A stretch of 64,000 bases of DNA, from assembly GCA_051985675.1 (NCBI GenBank), contig JBPYFJ010000029.1:1-64000 (forward strand), written 5' to 3'. Position 1 is the first letter of the stretch; each line of letters starts with the position of its first letter. The notes beneath the pieces are model-generated. The model worked only from the letters and a program-made list of their open reading frames with translations. It was not told the DNA's origin and did no database searches. The position numbers and the translations under genes were made by a program. The stretch is from JAFAXD01 sp051985675. Lineage in GTDB: Bacteria; Pseudomonadota; Alphaproteobacteria; Rhizobiales; Xanthobacteraceae. Of the stretch, positions 1 to 9,194 are shown piece after piece.

Positions 1-29
1 TGTTTCCTTCCTTCGACGGTCCGGTCCGC

Positions 30-668
30 GTGTCGCCGTATGTCCTGGCGCCGCGCAAACGCCGCTGGTGGCCGATGGCAGCCGCGTTCGGCGCCGGGAT
101 GGGCTGCGTGTTGGTCGCCGTGGGACCCTTAACGCACGCGACCGACCTCGTGGCCAAGCTCAAGCCCGCGCCACGGTCGGCGTCCCCTGACGTGCAGGTG
201 ATGTCCGTCGATGCGGCGCCGTCGGCAACGCAGGCCGCAACCGCACCTCCGTCCGTTCCGGTCGCGCCGCTCGACCTCGACAACGCGCCTGCCGGCGCGT
301 CCAAGGCTGCTGAACAACCGATGCCGCGCGCAAGGCCCGCGGCGGTGGACGTGCCGGCCTCGGACGAGAAATCCGCCAACGCAAAGCCGTCCGACACAAA
401 GCCCGGCAAAACCAAAGCGACGAATGGCAAGCTGTCGAACACGAAAGCGTCCAAGAGCAACGGCGCGAATGCAACCGACGCCGAGACAGCAACCCCTGGC
501 GCGGCGGCCCCGGCGAATACGCGCAATTCCGCCAAGGCGGGTACGCAGGCCGACCAGGCGGCCGGGATGGTGCAGGTTGACCAAGAAGAGCTTCCGGACG
601 GTCGCCGCGTCCCGGTGTACAGGCGCCCCACCATTTTTGACGGGGTGCGGACTTCCGGCTCGCAATAG
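30..668 (+). CDS. Membrane-anchored low-complexity hypothetical protein, possibly 5'-truncated by the window edge
   Basis: The frame encodes about 212 residues from a GTG at 30, but it is open without a stop to the window edge, so the true start may lie outside. An arginine/lysine-rich N-terminus (APRKRRWWP) is followed by one hydrophobic helix at about residues 16-34, which suggests a single-pass inner-membrane anchor with the rest in the periplasm. Residues 45-185 are rich in Ala, Pro, Thr, Lys and Asn, with repeated SxTKxSK-like units and no recognisable fold. The C-terminus (ELPDGRRVPVYRRPTIFDG) is more ordered. The function is unknown. A long antisense frame overlaps it but shows no family features. 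Confidence 0.5.
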   Translation: MSPYVLAPRKRRWWPMAAAFGAGMGCVLVAVGPLTHATDLVAKLKPAPRSASPDVQVMSVDAAPSATQAATAPPSVPVAPLDLDNAPAGASKAAEQPMPRARPAAVDVPASDEKSANAKPSDTKPGKTKATNGKLSNTKASKSNGANATDAETATPGAAAPANTRNSAKAGTQADQAAGMVQVDQEELPDGRRVPVYRRPTIFDGVRTSGSQ

Positions 669-800
669 CAAAGCTGCGATCGGTTGCGGCGAGCGCCGCT
701 CATAGGCGCTCAATTTCTCGTGCATTGGCGCAATTGCGCCGGTCCCCTCGGTCGGTGCTCGTGTAAAATCCGTAGCGCACTCGCGGGGAGCACAAGCCCG

Positions 801-1409
801 ATGCGCACAGATCCATTTTCCGACACTTTGACGTTTCTAACCGAAGGCTATTGGGCGACCCCGACGTTCTGGGTAATCTTGATCGTTAGCCTCGCGATCG
901 CCGCGCTGGCGTTCAAAACGTTGCCCGAGCAGCGAACGGGCGACCATCTGACCCGATATATTGTGCGCTTCGTGATCGGCCTGATGTGGTGGCAGCAGTC
1001 GCTGTGGAAGGTTCCGCCGGATTTCGAGGGACTGCGGCACTGGACCGAGGAGATCGTCAAGAACGCCGCGTTTCCGATCCACGCCAGGCTGGTGAACGAT
1101 CTCATCCTCACCCACTTTGTGCCGTTCGGATATTTCATCTATTTCACCGAAGTCGCGATCGGCGTCTCACTCATGCTCGGCCTGTTCGTCCGCGCGAGCG
1201 GGGTCGTCGGCGCTCTGCTGATTCTCAACCTCTACTTCGGCCTCTATCGCCTGGAAAGCGAATGGCCCTGGACCTACGCGTTTCTGGTTCTGCTGATGGT
1301 GCTGTTCGCAGTCGAGCGTTACGGCCGCAGTCTCGGCGCGGACGCGCTGATCGCCGCCCGCAGCGAAACGCCCCACGGAATAATGCGCCTCCTGACGGCG
1401 TTGACGTGA
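801..1409 (+). CDS. DoxX/DoxD-like integral membrane protein
   Basis: The product is a 202-residue membrane protein with about four to five hydrophobic segments. The WVILIVSLAIAAL, FVIGLMWWQQSLWKVPPDF and later hydrophobic stretches resemble the DoxD/TQO small-subunit (DoxX-like) superfamily. Members of that family are often linked to redox or quinone-associated membrane activities, but the role here is not known. The ATG at 801 is chosen because GGGGAG lies about 10 bases upstream; the frame stays open further upstream without coding character. It stands alone between unrelated genes. The family call is moderate and the function is unassigned. Confidence 0.65.
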   Translation: MRTDPFSDTLTFLTEGYWATPTFWVILIVSLAIAALAFKTLPEQRTGDHLTRYIVRFVIGLMWWQQSLWKVPPDFEGLRHWTEEIVKNAAFPIHARLVNDLILTHFVPFGYFIYFTEVAIGVSLMLGLFVRASGVVGALLILNLYFGLYRLESEWPWTYAFLVLLMVLFAVERYGRSLGADALIAARSETPHGIMRLLTALT

Positions 1410-1565
1410 GAGACGCGGCCGCCTGCCACGTCGTGATCGGCCTGCGAGAGTTCGTTACGTCGATTGCGGCGTGGGGCTACGGATGCAGCTCGCAGCTTGT
1501 TTGATTTTGTGCGCGTCGACGCCCAGGCCGGCGAATTGCGCAAGCTTCGAGGCTGCTTCGCAAGC

Positions 1566-2951
1566 CTATAGGACCGATGCGACCTGATCCCGCTCCTGCA
1601 ATCGGAACGGCGCCGGATGGTCGGGCTGGGTCGTAATCACAGCGACGGGCAAGACCGGCCGGGTGTCGGCGAGCGAAATCTGAAAGCGCCGGATCAGCAT
1701 GGCGAGGACGAGCGTCGCTTCGGACAACGCGAACTGGGCGCCTACACACACGCGCGGGCCGGCGCCGAACGGGAGATACCCCAACCGCGGCACCGGCTGT
1801 CCCTCGCCCAGAAAGCGTGACGGATCGAAGGCGTCGGGATTGCTCCAAAGCGCCGCATGCCGGTGCAGCACCCACGGCGCCATCATGACCAGTGACCCGC
1901 GCGGGATCTCGGTCTCGTCCACCGCATCGGCTTTTATCGCGACGCGGGCAATCAGGTAGGCGGGCGGATAGAGCCGCAACGCTTCGCTCACGACGGCGCG
2001 CGTGTATGGCAGCTTGGCGAGCGCGTCGGCGGCACTTTCCGGCGTCAACGCCACGATGCGCGCCTCCTCAAGTACGCGCTCTTGCTCCGCGGGCGCGCTT
2101 GCCAGGAGATACATCGACCAGAACAGCGCAAGCGCGGTCGTCTCGTGACCCGCGACGATCATCGTCGCCATCTGATCGCGCAGCTGCGCGCGCGAAAATC
2201 CCGCGCCTGTCTGTGGATCGCGGGCGGCATAAAGCACGTCGAAGAGATCGCGCGGGCTCTCGCTCGCCCCGGCGGCAAGCCGCGCCGCGACGATCTCATC
2301 CATGAGCGCGACCCAAGCGGCGCGAAATCGCATGCGGGCAAAATCGCGCAAGGTCGGGATCTGGGCCGGCAGCAGCATGTCGAACAAATAGGGCCGCGCC
2401 AGGCTTACGGCGAAGCGAGCCATCAACCGTCGCAAAGCGGCGCCGTAACGCTGCATCTCGAGCGAGAACATGGAGCGTGCCGCGATCTCGAGCGTCAGCA
2501 GCTGCAAGGCCGTGAGCAGATCGACAGGCGCGCGCTCGGCCGACAGGCGCGTCATCGCCTCCTCGGCGGTGCTGACGACATGGCGTGCGAGCACCGGCAG
2601 GATACGCGGCGCGAGCGCGGGCGCAATCGTGCGACGCTGGTGCCGCCACGCCTCGCCTTCGCTCAAGATCAGCCCTTCCCCGACCACCGGACGCAGGATG
2701 CGGATCGATGCCGGCGTGCGCCGGTAGTTTGCGGTGTTGTCCACCAGCACGCGGTGGATCCCAGCCGGCGTGTTGAGCAGGAAGCGGACGCGGCCGAGGA
2801 ACGATTGGACCAGGACGTCTTCCCGGTAGGCGCGTTGCGGCCAGATTTGCAGCGCATTGGTCCGCACCGCCTTCAGGAATCCGAACCAGGAGAGCTCGTC
2901 CTCGGGGATATAGGGGCGCGGCGGGATGAAAGGCTGCGAGTGCTGGTGCAT
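1566..2951 (-). CDS. Cytochrome P450
   Basis: This is a haem-thiolate monooxygenase of about 461 residues, the usual bacterial P450 length, with no signal peptide or membrane anchor, so it is predicted to be cytoplasmic. The haem-binding loop FGAGPRVCVGAQFA supplies the cysteine ligand near residue 402. The I-helix oxygen-activation motif AGHETT and the ExxR motif (EALR, followed by YPPAY) are present. No ferredoxin or ferredoxin reductase partner is visible nearby, so electrons must come from elsewhere. The ATG at 2951 is used; a TTG nine bases upstream (2960) has a better-spaced AGGA and could be the real start. The substrate is unknown. The DUF5996 gene upstream on the same strand may be co-transcribed, with about 55 bases between them. 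Confidence 0.93.
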   Translation of the reverse strand: MHQHSQPFIPPRPYIPEDELSWFGFLKAVRTNALQIWPQRAYREDVLVQSFLGRVRFLLNTPAGIHRVLVDNTANYRRTPASIRILRPVVGEGLILSEGEAWRHQRRTIAPALAPRILPVLARHVVSTAEEAMTRLSAERAPVDLLTALQLLTLEIAARSMFSLEMQRYGAALRRLMARFAVSLARPYLFDMLLPAQIPTLRDFARMRFRAAWVALMDEIVAARLAAGASESPRDLFDVLYAARDPQTGAGFSRAQLRDQMATMIVAGHETTALALFWSMYLLASAPAEQERVLEEARIVALTPESAADALAKLPYTRAVVSEALRLYPPAYLIARVAIKADAVDETEIPRGSLVMMAPWVLHRHAALWSNPDAFDPSRFLGEGQPVPRLGYLPFGAGPRVCVGAQFALSEATLVLAMLIRRFQISLADTRPVLPVAVITTQPDHPAPFRLQERDQVASVL

Positions 2952-3006
2952 CGGAGACAAGGCTTGGTTTTCCTGCCGATCACACAGGTGATTCTGATTC
3001 CAAGTC

Positions 3007-3963
3007 CTACTGGATCAACCGCGGCACGCCAGGTTTTCCGAGCGGACACTCGAGCGAAGAACGATCCCAGCGCGCGAGATTTGCCGCCGCCTCGTAGGTG
3101 CTCTGGAGAAACTCGAGCAACACGGCGTCGGGATCGGCAGCGGTCCTCACCGCATCATAGGGCAGCAGAAATTCGCCGAGGTCCCGACTGAAAAAGGCCG
3201 CGGCCGGCCGCACCCGCGACGTGCCGAAGCCTTCGGGCGTCGGATAGGCGTACGAATAGAACGCCGGATAGTCGATCGCCCCGCCGCCCGGCCAGAAGCC
3301 GGCGCTGCTCACCTCGTGCGAATAGGCCTCGCGGGTGACGACGTCCGCGAGGTGCGGGACGCCGCCCGGGTGGAGCGGCGCGCGCCTGCCGGAGAAACGG
3401 GTCACCGCAAGATCGAAGCTTCCCCAAAAGAAATGCACCGGGCTCGCCTTGCCGATAAAGCCGGTGCGAAACAGCTTGAACACACGATCGCACTGGAGCA
3501 ACACGCGCCAAAACCGTTGCGCGTAGTCCGCATCGTAGGCCGCGTGAAGGCGGTCTTCGCTGAAGCGGATCGGTTCCGGCATTTCATTTGGCATCTCGTC
3601 GATCGCAACGCGCACGCCGGCTTGCCCTAGAGCGTCCATGACGCCGGCGAAAAAGTCGGCAACCGGCTGCGCCCGCAACGGAACCGTCAACCGCCGTGCC
3701 TCGCTGACGTCGACGCGCAAAACGTGGTCGATGAAATCGAATGCTATCTCCAGCGCACGTTCACCGTCGTAGATCGGCGTCGTCGTCATGCCGCGTGCCG
3801 TGAGATAGAGCGGGACCTGCCAGGAGTGATTGAGCCACGGCGTCAATGACAGCCGGATCTTGCCGACGATCTGGGTCCACAACTGTAACGTCACGCAAGT
3901 GTCGCGCCACGCCCCGAGGGGCAATTCAGGCCAAGATTGCTGTTCCGCGGATGGATCAATCAT
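3007..3963 (-). CDS. DUF5996 family protein
   Basis: This 318-residue soluble protein starts near WPELPLGAWRDTCVTL, followed by a TQIVGK segment and a PLYLTARG segment, all characteristic of the DUF5996 family. Later blocks such as VHFFWGSFDLAVTRFSGR and an AFYSYAYPTPEGF region also fit. The family is widespread in bacteria and has no established function. The ATG at 3963 is preferred over an upstream in-frame start because the family similarity begins just after it. It lies immediately upstream of the P450 gene on the same strand and could be co-transcribed with it. No signal peptide or membrane helix is apparent. Confidence 0.8.
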   Translation of the reverse strand: MIDPSAEQQSWPELPLGAWRDTCVTLQLWTQIVGKIRLSLTPWLNHSWQVPLYLTARGMTTTPIYDGERALEIAFDFIDHVLRVDVSEARRLTVPLRAQPVADFFAGVMDALGQAGVRVAIDEMPNEMPEPIRFSEDRLHAAYDADYAQRFWRVLLQCDRVFKLFRTGFIGKASPVHFFWGSFDLAVTRFSGRRAPLHPGGVPHLADVVTREAYSHEVSSAGFWPGGGAIDYPAFYSYAYPTPEGFGTSRVRPAAAFFSRDLGEFLLPYDAVRTAADPDAVLLEFLQSTYEAAANLARWDRSSLECPLGKPGVPRLIQ

Positions 3964-4278
3964 GGTGCACTTTCGGGGCGGGGGCTCATCAGGCGTTGGC
4001 CTTCTGGTGGCGGCGCATTGCCTACTAAGCAATCAGGCAATTGAACTATGTTCGCGCTGGGGGCGCCGCCATAACGCGGATTCCGCTACCCACCCGACGA
4101 TCGTCTCATCTATAGTTGGCCTTGTGAACCCTTTCGGACATCATCTTGGGAAGCGCGGATGTAGGCGGCGCGGCGCAGAGGATGGCCAAAGAGCAGCGCT
4201 CTCGCCTTTGGTCGCTTCGCTAGGCGCTTGCCCTGCTCCCTCCATCGGGCCAGACCACGGACTTTCGGGAGACGTTGG
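3964..4278. other. Divergent intergenic region between the DUF5996 and livK genes
   Basis: This 315-base gap separates two divergently read genes and must hold the promoters of the P450/DUF5996 pair and of Liv operon 1. Short open frames cross it but none has a plausible ribosome binding site or family resemblance. A CGGGAGA element at about 4267-4273 serves as the ribosome binding site for the downstream receptor gene. No convincing operator palindrome was seen. Confidence 0.4.
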
Positions 4279-5448
4279 ATGAGCGGACGAGCCAAGGCCA
4301 GCACGCTGATTGCCGCGGCATTGCTGCTGGCCGCGTGCGTTGCGAGCGCCGACGCCAAAGACAAGGTCAAGGTCGGATTTATCGGACCCCTGACCGGTGG
4401 CGTTTCGGTCAACGGGCTAGGTGGCCGCAACTCGGCCGACCTCGCCGTCCGGCTGCGCAACGCCAACCCGAACGCCAAGTACGAATACGAACTTGTCGTG
4501 CTCGACGACGAATGCAAGCCGAACATCGCCGTGCAGGCCGCGACCAAGATGGCGGCCGACAAGGAGATCATTGCTGCCGCCACGCATTATTGCTCAGCGA
4601 CGGCGATCGCGACTGTCGACGTCTATCACAAGTTCGGATTCCCAGTCATCGTGTGGGGTGCTGTTCTGCCCGACATCACTTATCGCAACAAGTATGCGGA
4701 GGTGCATCGGGTCAACGGCACCATGATCAACCAGAACCAGACCAATGCGGAGCTCGTTTCAAAGCTGGGCTACAAGACCTTCGCGGTGATCCATGACACG
4801 ACCGACTACGGCAAGGGCCATAATCAATACTTCAGCGAGGCGCTGGCCAAGCTGGGCGGCAAGATCGTCGGTACGTTCGGAGTGACCGCGGACCAACAGG
4901 ACTTCACCGCCGAGCTCACCCAGATCAAGGCGCTCAATCCCGATGTGATCTATTTCGGCGGCCTGACGCCAATCGGCGTACGTATTCGAGCTCAAATGGA
5001 CAAGCTCGGCATCAAGGCGGTATTCGACGGCACTTCGGGCATCGTCTCCGACGCGTACATTCAGGGGCTAGGCCCGTTGGCCGAGGGCACGTTGGCGTTC
5101 CGTGAAGGCGCCCCGACCGAGAAGCTGCCGGGGGGCAAGTTCTTCATGGAGAAGTACGATGCCCAGAAATACGACAATCCGCCCGAGGCCTATGGGGCGT
5201 TCGCCTTTGCGGCGATGGATATGATCCTTGACGCGATCGAGAAAGTCGGCCCCGATCGAAAGAAAGTCATCGAAGAACTCGCCAACGTGAAGGACCGCGA
5301 TTCGATCGTCGGCAAGATCACTTTCGACGATCACGGGCAGAACACTGTGCCGGTCATCACTCGGTACGTGATCCAAGACGGCAAGTTCGTGGAATGGGAC
5401 GAGAGCGAATACGCGACCGGCAAGCGCAAGCTGCCAGGACCGCAATAG
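4279..5448 (+). CDS. Branched-chain amino acid-type ABC transporter substrate-binding protein (Liv operon 1)
   Basis: This is a 389-residue periplasmic receptor of the Peripla_BP_6 (LivJ/LivK-like) family. It begins with an export signal (about residues 1-28) that contains an LLAAC box, so it might be lipidated, followed by the typical first strand VKVGFIGPLTGGVSVNG. The core keeps DDECKPNIAVQAATKMAAD, GHNQYFSEALAKLGGKIVG and DVIYFGGLTPIG segments typical of the family. The ATG at 4279 follows CGGGAGA. It is the first gene of a five-gene cluster with permeases and ATPases, separated from them by about 156 bases that contain a palindromic repeat. The ligand cannot be read from sequence; branched-chain amino acids, amides, urea and aromatic acids are all possible in this family. 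Confidence 0.9.
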   Translation: MSGRAKASTLIAAALLLAACVASADAKDKVKVGFIGPLTGGVSVNGLGGRNSADLAVRLRNANPNAKYEYELVVLDDECKPNIAVQAATKMAADKEIIAAATHYCSATAIATVDVYHKFGFPVIVWGAVLPDITYRNKYAEVHRVNGTMINQNQTNAELVSKLGYKTFAVIHDTTDYGKGHNQYFSEALAKLGGKIVGTFGVTADQQDFTAELTQIKALNPDVIYFGGLTPIGVRIRAQMDKLGIKAVFDGTSGIVSDAYIQGLGPLAEGTLAFREGAPTEKLPGGKFFMEKYDAQKYDNPPEAYGAFAFAAMDMILDAIEKVGPDRKKVIEELANVKDRDSIVGKITFDDHGQNTVPVITRYVIQDGKFVEWDESEYATGKRKLPGPQ

Positions 5449-5454
5449 TGGTCG

Positions 5455-5600
5455 CCGCCAAGTGCCATCGCGTGCTCCGCAGTCCAGAGAAAAGCCAGCC
5501 CCGCGGCCCAAACTAGTCGCTCCGCGAAGCTTTCGACTGGAACCCGGATCGTCGCCCTGCTTCGCTGCGCTCAGCGTCGCTCGTCCGAGACACGATTCTG
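5455..5600. repeat. Palindromic intergenic repeat, copy 1 (inside Liv operon 1)
   Basis: The segment near 5525-5594 (CGCTCCGCGAAGC..., then CTGGAACCCGGATC and TCGCTGCGCTCAGC, ending CTCGTCCGAGA) resembles the stretch at about 12930-13006. Both carry a CTGGA(A/T)CCCGGATC box and a TCGCTGCGCTC core followed by CTCGTCCG. It sits between the receptor gene and the first permease gene of the operon, where a structured element could affect message stability or relative expression. Copy boundaries are approximate. Confidence 0.55.
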
Positions 5601-5604
5601 CGCA

Positions 5605-6525
5605 ATGAACGCCGGGCTGTTTGCCCAGTACGTCATGAACGGGCTGATGCTCGGCATGATGTACGCGTTGGTCGCGGTCGGTTTCACCCTGTTCTTCGGC
5701 GTCCTCGACGTCATCAAGTTTTCGCACGGCGACGTTCTCACCGTCGGCGCGTTCACGGCGCTGGCGACCTATGTCGCTGTGGCAGCCGCCGGGGTCGTAT
5801 CGCCGGCGTTGGCGCTGGTCGCGATGTTGATCGTCGCGACGCTCGCCATGGCTGCGCTCGGTATGCTGATTGCGCGGTACCTGGTGCTGCCGCTGCGCGG
5901 TGCGCCCGCCATCAATACGCTGCTGATCACGCTGATGCTCGGCACGGTTCTGCGCGAGTCGGTGCGGCTGTTCTATCCCCAGGGCGCCAATCCGAAGCCA
6001 TTTCCGGCTTTGCTGCCAAGCCTGTCCGTCAATCTCGGAGCGTTCAACCTGCGGCTCGACAACGTGCTCATGCTGGCGGCCGGCGTTCTGATCATCGTCG
6101 GCGTGCAATTTCTGCTCAACCGCACGAAGCTCGGCCTCGCCATTCGCGCCGTGGCGCAAGACGAGGAAACCGCGCGCACTATGGGGATAAATTTCACCGC
6201 GATTGTGCTCATCACCTTCGCGCTCGGATCGGCACTCGCGGCCTTTGCCGGGATTATGAACGGACTCTACTACAACGAAATCAATTTCGGCATCGGTCTC
6301 TATCTGGGTGTGGTCGGTTTTGCGGCCGCGATCATCGGCGGTTTGGGAAGCATATACGGTGCGATCCTCGGCGGATTCCTGTTCGCCGCGCTGCAGACCG
6401 TCGGCGCGGTGGCATTGCCCTGGGCGAGTGCCTACAAGGACGTATTCGCGTTTGCCGTGGTCATTGTCATCATGGCTTGGCGCCCGACCGGCCTGATCCG
6501 CGAAAAAATCAGCGAGCGGGTGTGA
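5605..6525 (+). CDS. Branched-chain amino acid-type ABC transporter permease, LivH-like
   Basis: This 306-residue inner-membrane permease belongs to the LivH family. The N-terminal NGLMLGMMYALVAVGFTLFFG and DVIKFSHGDVLTVGA blocks match the family signature, and about eight hydrophobic helices follow. The cytoplasmic coupling region RAVAQDEETARTMGIN, which contacts the ATPase, is conserved, as are the C-terminal GLGSIYGAILGG and MAWRPTGLI segments. Its TGA overlaps the ATG of the next permease gene by one base, so the two subunits are probably translationally coupled. The ribosome binding site before the ATG at 5605 is weak, so the start is only fairly certain. Confidence 0.92.
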   Translation: MNAGLFAQYVMNGLMLGMMYALVAVGFTLFFGVLDVIKFSHGDVLTVGAFTALATYVAVAAAGVVSPALALVAMLIVATLAMAALGMLIARYLVLPLRGAPAINTLLITLMLGTVLRESVRLFYPQGANPKPFPALLPSLSVNLGAFNLRLDNVLMLAAGVLIIVGVQFLLNRTKLGLAIRAVAQDEETARTMGINFTAIVLITFALGSALAAFAGIMNGLYYNEINFGIGLYLGVVGFAAAIIGGLGSIYGAILGGFLFAALQTVGAVALPWASAYKDVFAFAVVIVIMAWRPTGLIREKISERV

Positions 6526-7688
6526 TGCAGCCGCAGCGCGCAACGCGTGCCTCGCTGATGCCCGGTCTCGGCGCGATCGCGACGATGACGGCGTATCTGA
6601 TCGCATTGCTGGCGGTGGAAAAGCAGCCGATCATTATCGGCCTGCTCGGGGCCGGGATTGCCGGCACGTTCGCGGCCGCGTGGCTCGGAATGCTGCGCCC
6701 GGTCGGGCGCTCATTTGCCGAATGCGAGGATGCGCTCGGCGGATATGCGGTGCTTGCAGCTTGCGTGCTGGCGGCGGCCTTTTACGACAATCATTTCGTG
6801 CTTCTGCTGGTCGTTACCGTCCTGCTCTATAGCGTCGCAACGTTGGGCCTGAACGTCCAGTTCGGCTATGCCGGCGTGCTCAATTTCGCCGGCGCTTCGT
6901 TCTTCGGCATCGGCGCCTATACGGCGGCGGTCCTGAACTCACACACCGCGATCCCTCTTCTGCTGGTGCCGCTGATCGGCGGGCTGCTCGCTGCCCTGAT
7001 CGGTTCGTCACTGCTGTTTCCCGTGTTGCGCACGCGCGGACACTATGCCGCTCTCGTCACAATTGCGTTCGCGCTACTGCTGCGGACCTTCCTCGAGGTG
7101 AACGACGTTCTGGGAGGTCCTCAGGGCATGCAGGTCAAGGGCATGCAGATACTTGGCTGGTCATTCAACGACAACATCGAGATCGGCAAGCACTTCGAGC
7201 TGTCGTTCTATATGAACTACTTCATTGTCAGTCTGCTGCTGCTCGTGGGAGCGTTCGTCCTGGTACGGCGGCTTGAGCGATCGTGGGTGGGCCTCAATCT
7301 GGACGCGCTGCGGCTCGATGAAACCGCCGCGAGCTGCTTCGGGCTCGATATCGCACGCTGGAAAATCACCGCCTTTTTGCTGGGAAACTTTCTCATCGGG
7401 ATCGCCGGCGCGCTCTTCGGCATGGTCGGCGGCTTCGTCGCCCCCAACAACTACACTTTCGCCGACTCACTCATTCTTGTCTCGATCCTGTTGCTCGGCG
7501 GAGTCGGCAACCCATGGGGATCGGTCGCGGCGACGGCCATCGTTGTGATCATTCCCGAGAAGCTGCAGACCATTCAGGAATATCGCTTCCTGCTCTACGC
7601 GCTGATCGTCATCGCCGTGCTTCTGTTTCGGCCCGAGGGCCTGCTGCCGCGCCCGGTCAGACAGTACTTTCCGGGGTGGCGGCCGTGA
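6525..7688 (+). CDS. Branched-chain amino acid-type ABC transporter permease, LivM-like
   Basis: This 387-residue permease of the LivM family forms the second half of the channel with LivH. Conserved blocks include LGLNVQFGYAGVLNFAGASFFGIGAYTAA (residues about 107-135) and, near the C-terminus, LLLGGVGNPWGS and RPEGLLPRP. Several hydrophobic helices precede the conserved core, giving a longer N-terminus than minimal LivM proteins. The ATG at 6525 overlaps the LivH stop (TGATG). The gene ends in a GTGA overlap with the ATPase gene, again pointing to coupled translation. Confidence 0.92.
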   Translation: MQPQRATRASLMPGLGAIATMTAYLIALLAVEKQPIIIGLLGAGIAGTFAAAWLGMLRPVGRSFAECEDALGGYAVLAACVLAAAFYDNHFVLLLVVTVLLYSVATLGLNVQFGYAGVLNFAGASFFGIGAYTAAVLNSHTAIPLLLVPLIGGLLAALIGSSLLFPVLRTRGHYAALVTIAFALLLRTFLEVNDVLGGPQGMQVKGMQILGWSFNDNIEIGKHFELSFYMNYFIVSLLLLVGAFVLVRRLERSWVGLNLDALRLDETAASCFGLDIARWKITAFLLGNFLIGIAGALFGMVGGFVAPNNYTFADSLILVSILLLGGVGNPWGSVAATAIVVIIPEKLQTIQEYRFLLYALIVIAVLLFRPEGLLPRPVRQYFPGWRP

Positions 7689-8461
7689 ATGCGCTGCTCC
7701 AGGCAAGTGCGCTTACCCGGACCTTCGGCGGCGTCGTTGCGCTCGATCACCTCGATCTTGCGGTCACACGTAACGAAATCCTCGGGCTGATCGGTCCCAA
7801 CGGGTCGGGCAAGACCACGTTCTTCAACGTGGTGACCGGGATCTACCGTCCCGATTCCGGTGAGGTCGTGTTCGACGGCATGGATATCACGGGGGCAAGT
7901 CCCCAGGCGGTCTATCGCGCCGGCATCTCCCGCACGTTCCAGCGTTCGCGGCTGTCTTTACCGCTGTCGATTTTCGACAACATCGTCATCGGAAACCATA
8001 AGCACCTTAACCACGGGCTCTGGTTCAATCTCGTTCGCCGCGCCGATTTGAAGCGCCAGTTCGAAGCCAATTATCTGGCTGCCCGCGAGCTGGTGGAAGC
8101 CTTCGAACCAGAGCTCGTGGGCCGGATATTCGAGCCGGTCGCGGGATTGCCGATGATCGACCGTCGCCGCATCGAGATCTGCCGAGCCCTTATCAGCGAG
8201 CCCAAGCTGCTGCTCCTCGATGAACCGTCCGCCGGAATGACGCATGATGAAACCGCAGAATTGATGGACGACATACTGCAGGTTCGCGACCGCGACAAAA
8301 CGCTGACCATTGTCATCGTCGAGCACGAGATGGGGGTGATCGAGCGGATTACCGATCGCTGTGTCGTGCTCAATTTCGGGCGCAAGATCGCCGAAGGGCC
8401 TTACCGGCAGGTCGCCGCCGAGGCGCCGGTGCAGGAAGCTTATCTCGGGGTGGCGCGATGA
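7685..8461 (+). CDS. Branched-chain amino acid-type ABC transporter ATPase, LivG-like
   Basis: This 258-residue ATPase carries Walker A (GPNGSGKTT), Walker B (LLLLDEPSAGM) and a switch histidine (VEHEMG). The LivG-specific insertion after the Q-loop (ISRTFQRSRLSLPLSIFDNIVIG) is present. The ABC signature loop is degenerate: where LSGGQ is expected the protein reads LPMIDRRRIEI, without the usual glycines. The start is a GTG at 7685 in a four-base overlap with the permease stop; an in-frame upstream extension has no family similarity. The gene ends in an ATGA overlap with LivF. It should pair with LivF as a heterodimer at the inner face of the membrane. Confidence 0.92.
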   Translation: MNALLQASALTRTFGGVVALDHLDLAVTRNEILGLIGPNGSGKTTFFNVVTGIYRPDSGEVVFDGMDITGASPQAVYRAGISRTFQRSRLSLPLSIFDNIVIGNHKHLNHGLWFNLVRRADLKRQFEANYLAARELVEAFEPELVGRIFEPVAGLPMIDRRRIEICRALISEPKLLLLDEPSAGMTHDETAELMDDILQVRDRDKTLTIVIVEHEMGVIERITDRCVVLNFGRKIAEGPYRQVAAEAPVQEAYLGVAR

Positions 8462-9168
8462 CGGGACGGCTCGAAATCGACGGCGTCACCACCGCCTACG
8501 ACAAGGCGGACGTGCTCGATGCGGTTTCGCTCACAGCCGAACCTCGACGCATAACATGTCTGCTCGGCTCAAACGGCTCGGGCAAGACGACGCTGATCCG
8601 CTCTATCCTCGGGCTCACCCCCCCGCGCGCGGGCCGCATCATCTTCGAGGGCCATGACATTACCGGCCTGCCTACACACCGGATCATCGCCGCAGGCATT
8701 GCCTGCATCCCGGAGGGACGCAAAGTGTTCCCCAAGCTCACGGTCGAAGAGAACCTGCGGCTCGGCGGCTATCAAGAGCGCTCGCAGGCCGCGTTGCAGG
8801 AGCGCATGAGCGGGATCTTCGGCATCTTCCCGCGGCTTAAGGAACGGCGCTTGCAGCTTGCCGGTACGATGTCCGGGGGCGAGCAGGCCATGATCTCGAT
8901 CGGGCGTGGTTTGATGGCGGCGCCGAAGCTGCTGTTGATCGACGAGCCCTCGCTCGGGCTCTCGCCGATCTATGTCAAAGAAAACTTCAAGATCATCCGA
9001 GACATCAACGAGCGCGGCATCACGGTCTTCCTGGTCGAGCAGAACGTACACCAAACACTTGCCATTTCCCATTACGGCTATGTGCTCGCCAAGGGCCGCG
9101 TCGTGGCCAGCGGGGGCCCAAGCGAACTCGCGCATCGCCGCGAGGTGCGCGAGGCCTATTTTGGGTAA
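8458..9168 (+). CDS. Branched-chain amino acid-type ABC transporter ATPase, LivF-like
   Basis: This 236-residue ATPase is the second nucleotide-binding subunit of Liv operon 1. Walker A (GSNGSGKTT), an MSGGEQAM signature loop, Walker B (LLLIDEPSLGLSP) and a VEQNVHQ switch region are all intact. The PEGRKVFPKLTVEENL block is typical of LivF. The ATG overlaps the LivG stop by four bases. It closes the operon; the convergent Kelch gene ends 26 bases further on, with no obvious terminator between them apart from a small GGGTA/TACCC hairpin. Confidence 0.93.
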   Translation: MTGRLEIDGVTTAYDKADVLDAVSLTAEPRRITCLLGSNGSGKTTLIRSILGLTPPRAGRIIFEGHDITGLPTHRIIAAGIACIPEGRKVFPKLTVEENLRLGGYQERSQAALQERMSGIFGIFPRLKERRLQLAGTMSGGEQAMISIGRGLMAAPKLLLIDEPSLGLSPIYVKENFKIIRDINERGITVFLVEQNVHQTLAISHYGYVLAKGRVVASGGPSELAHRREVREAYFG

Positions 9169-9194
9169 CTACCCGAGACAGTTTCGAGACGCCC

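Noticed and set aside
5068..6606. A 512-codon antisense frame across livK and livH
   Set aside because: It is highly charged low-complexity translation without a ribosome binding site, opposite well-supported transporter genes.
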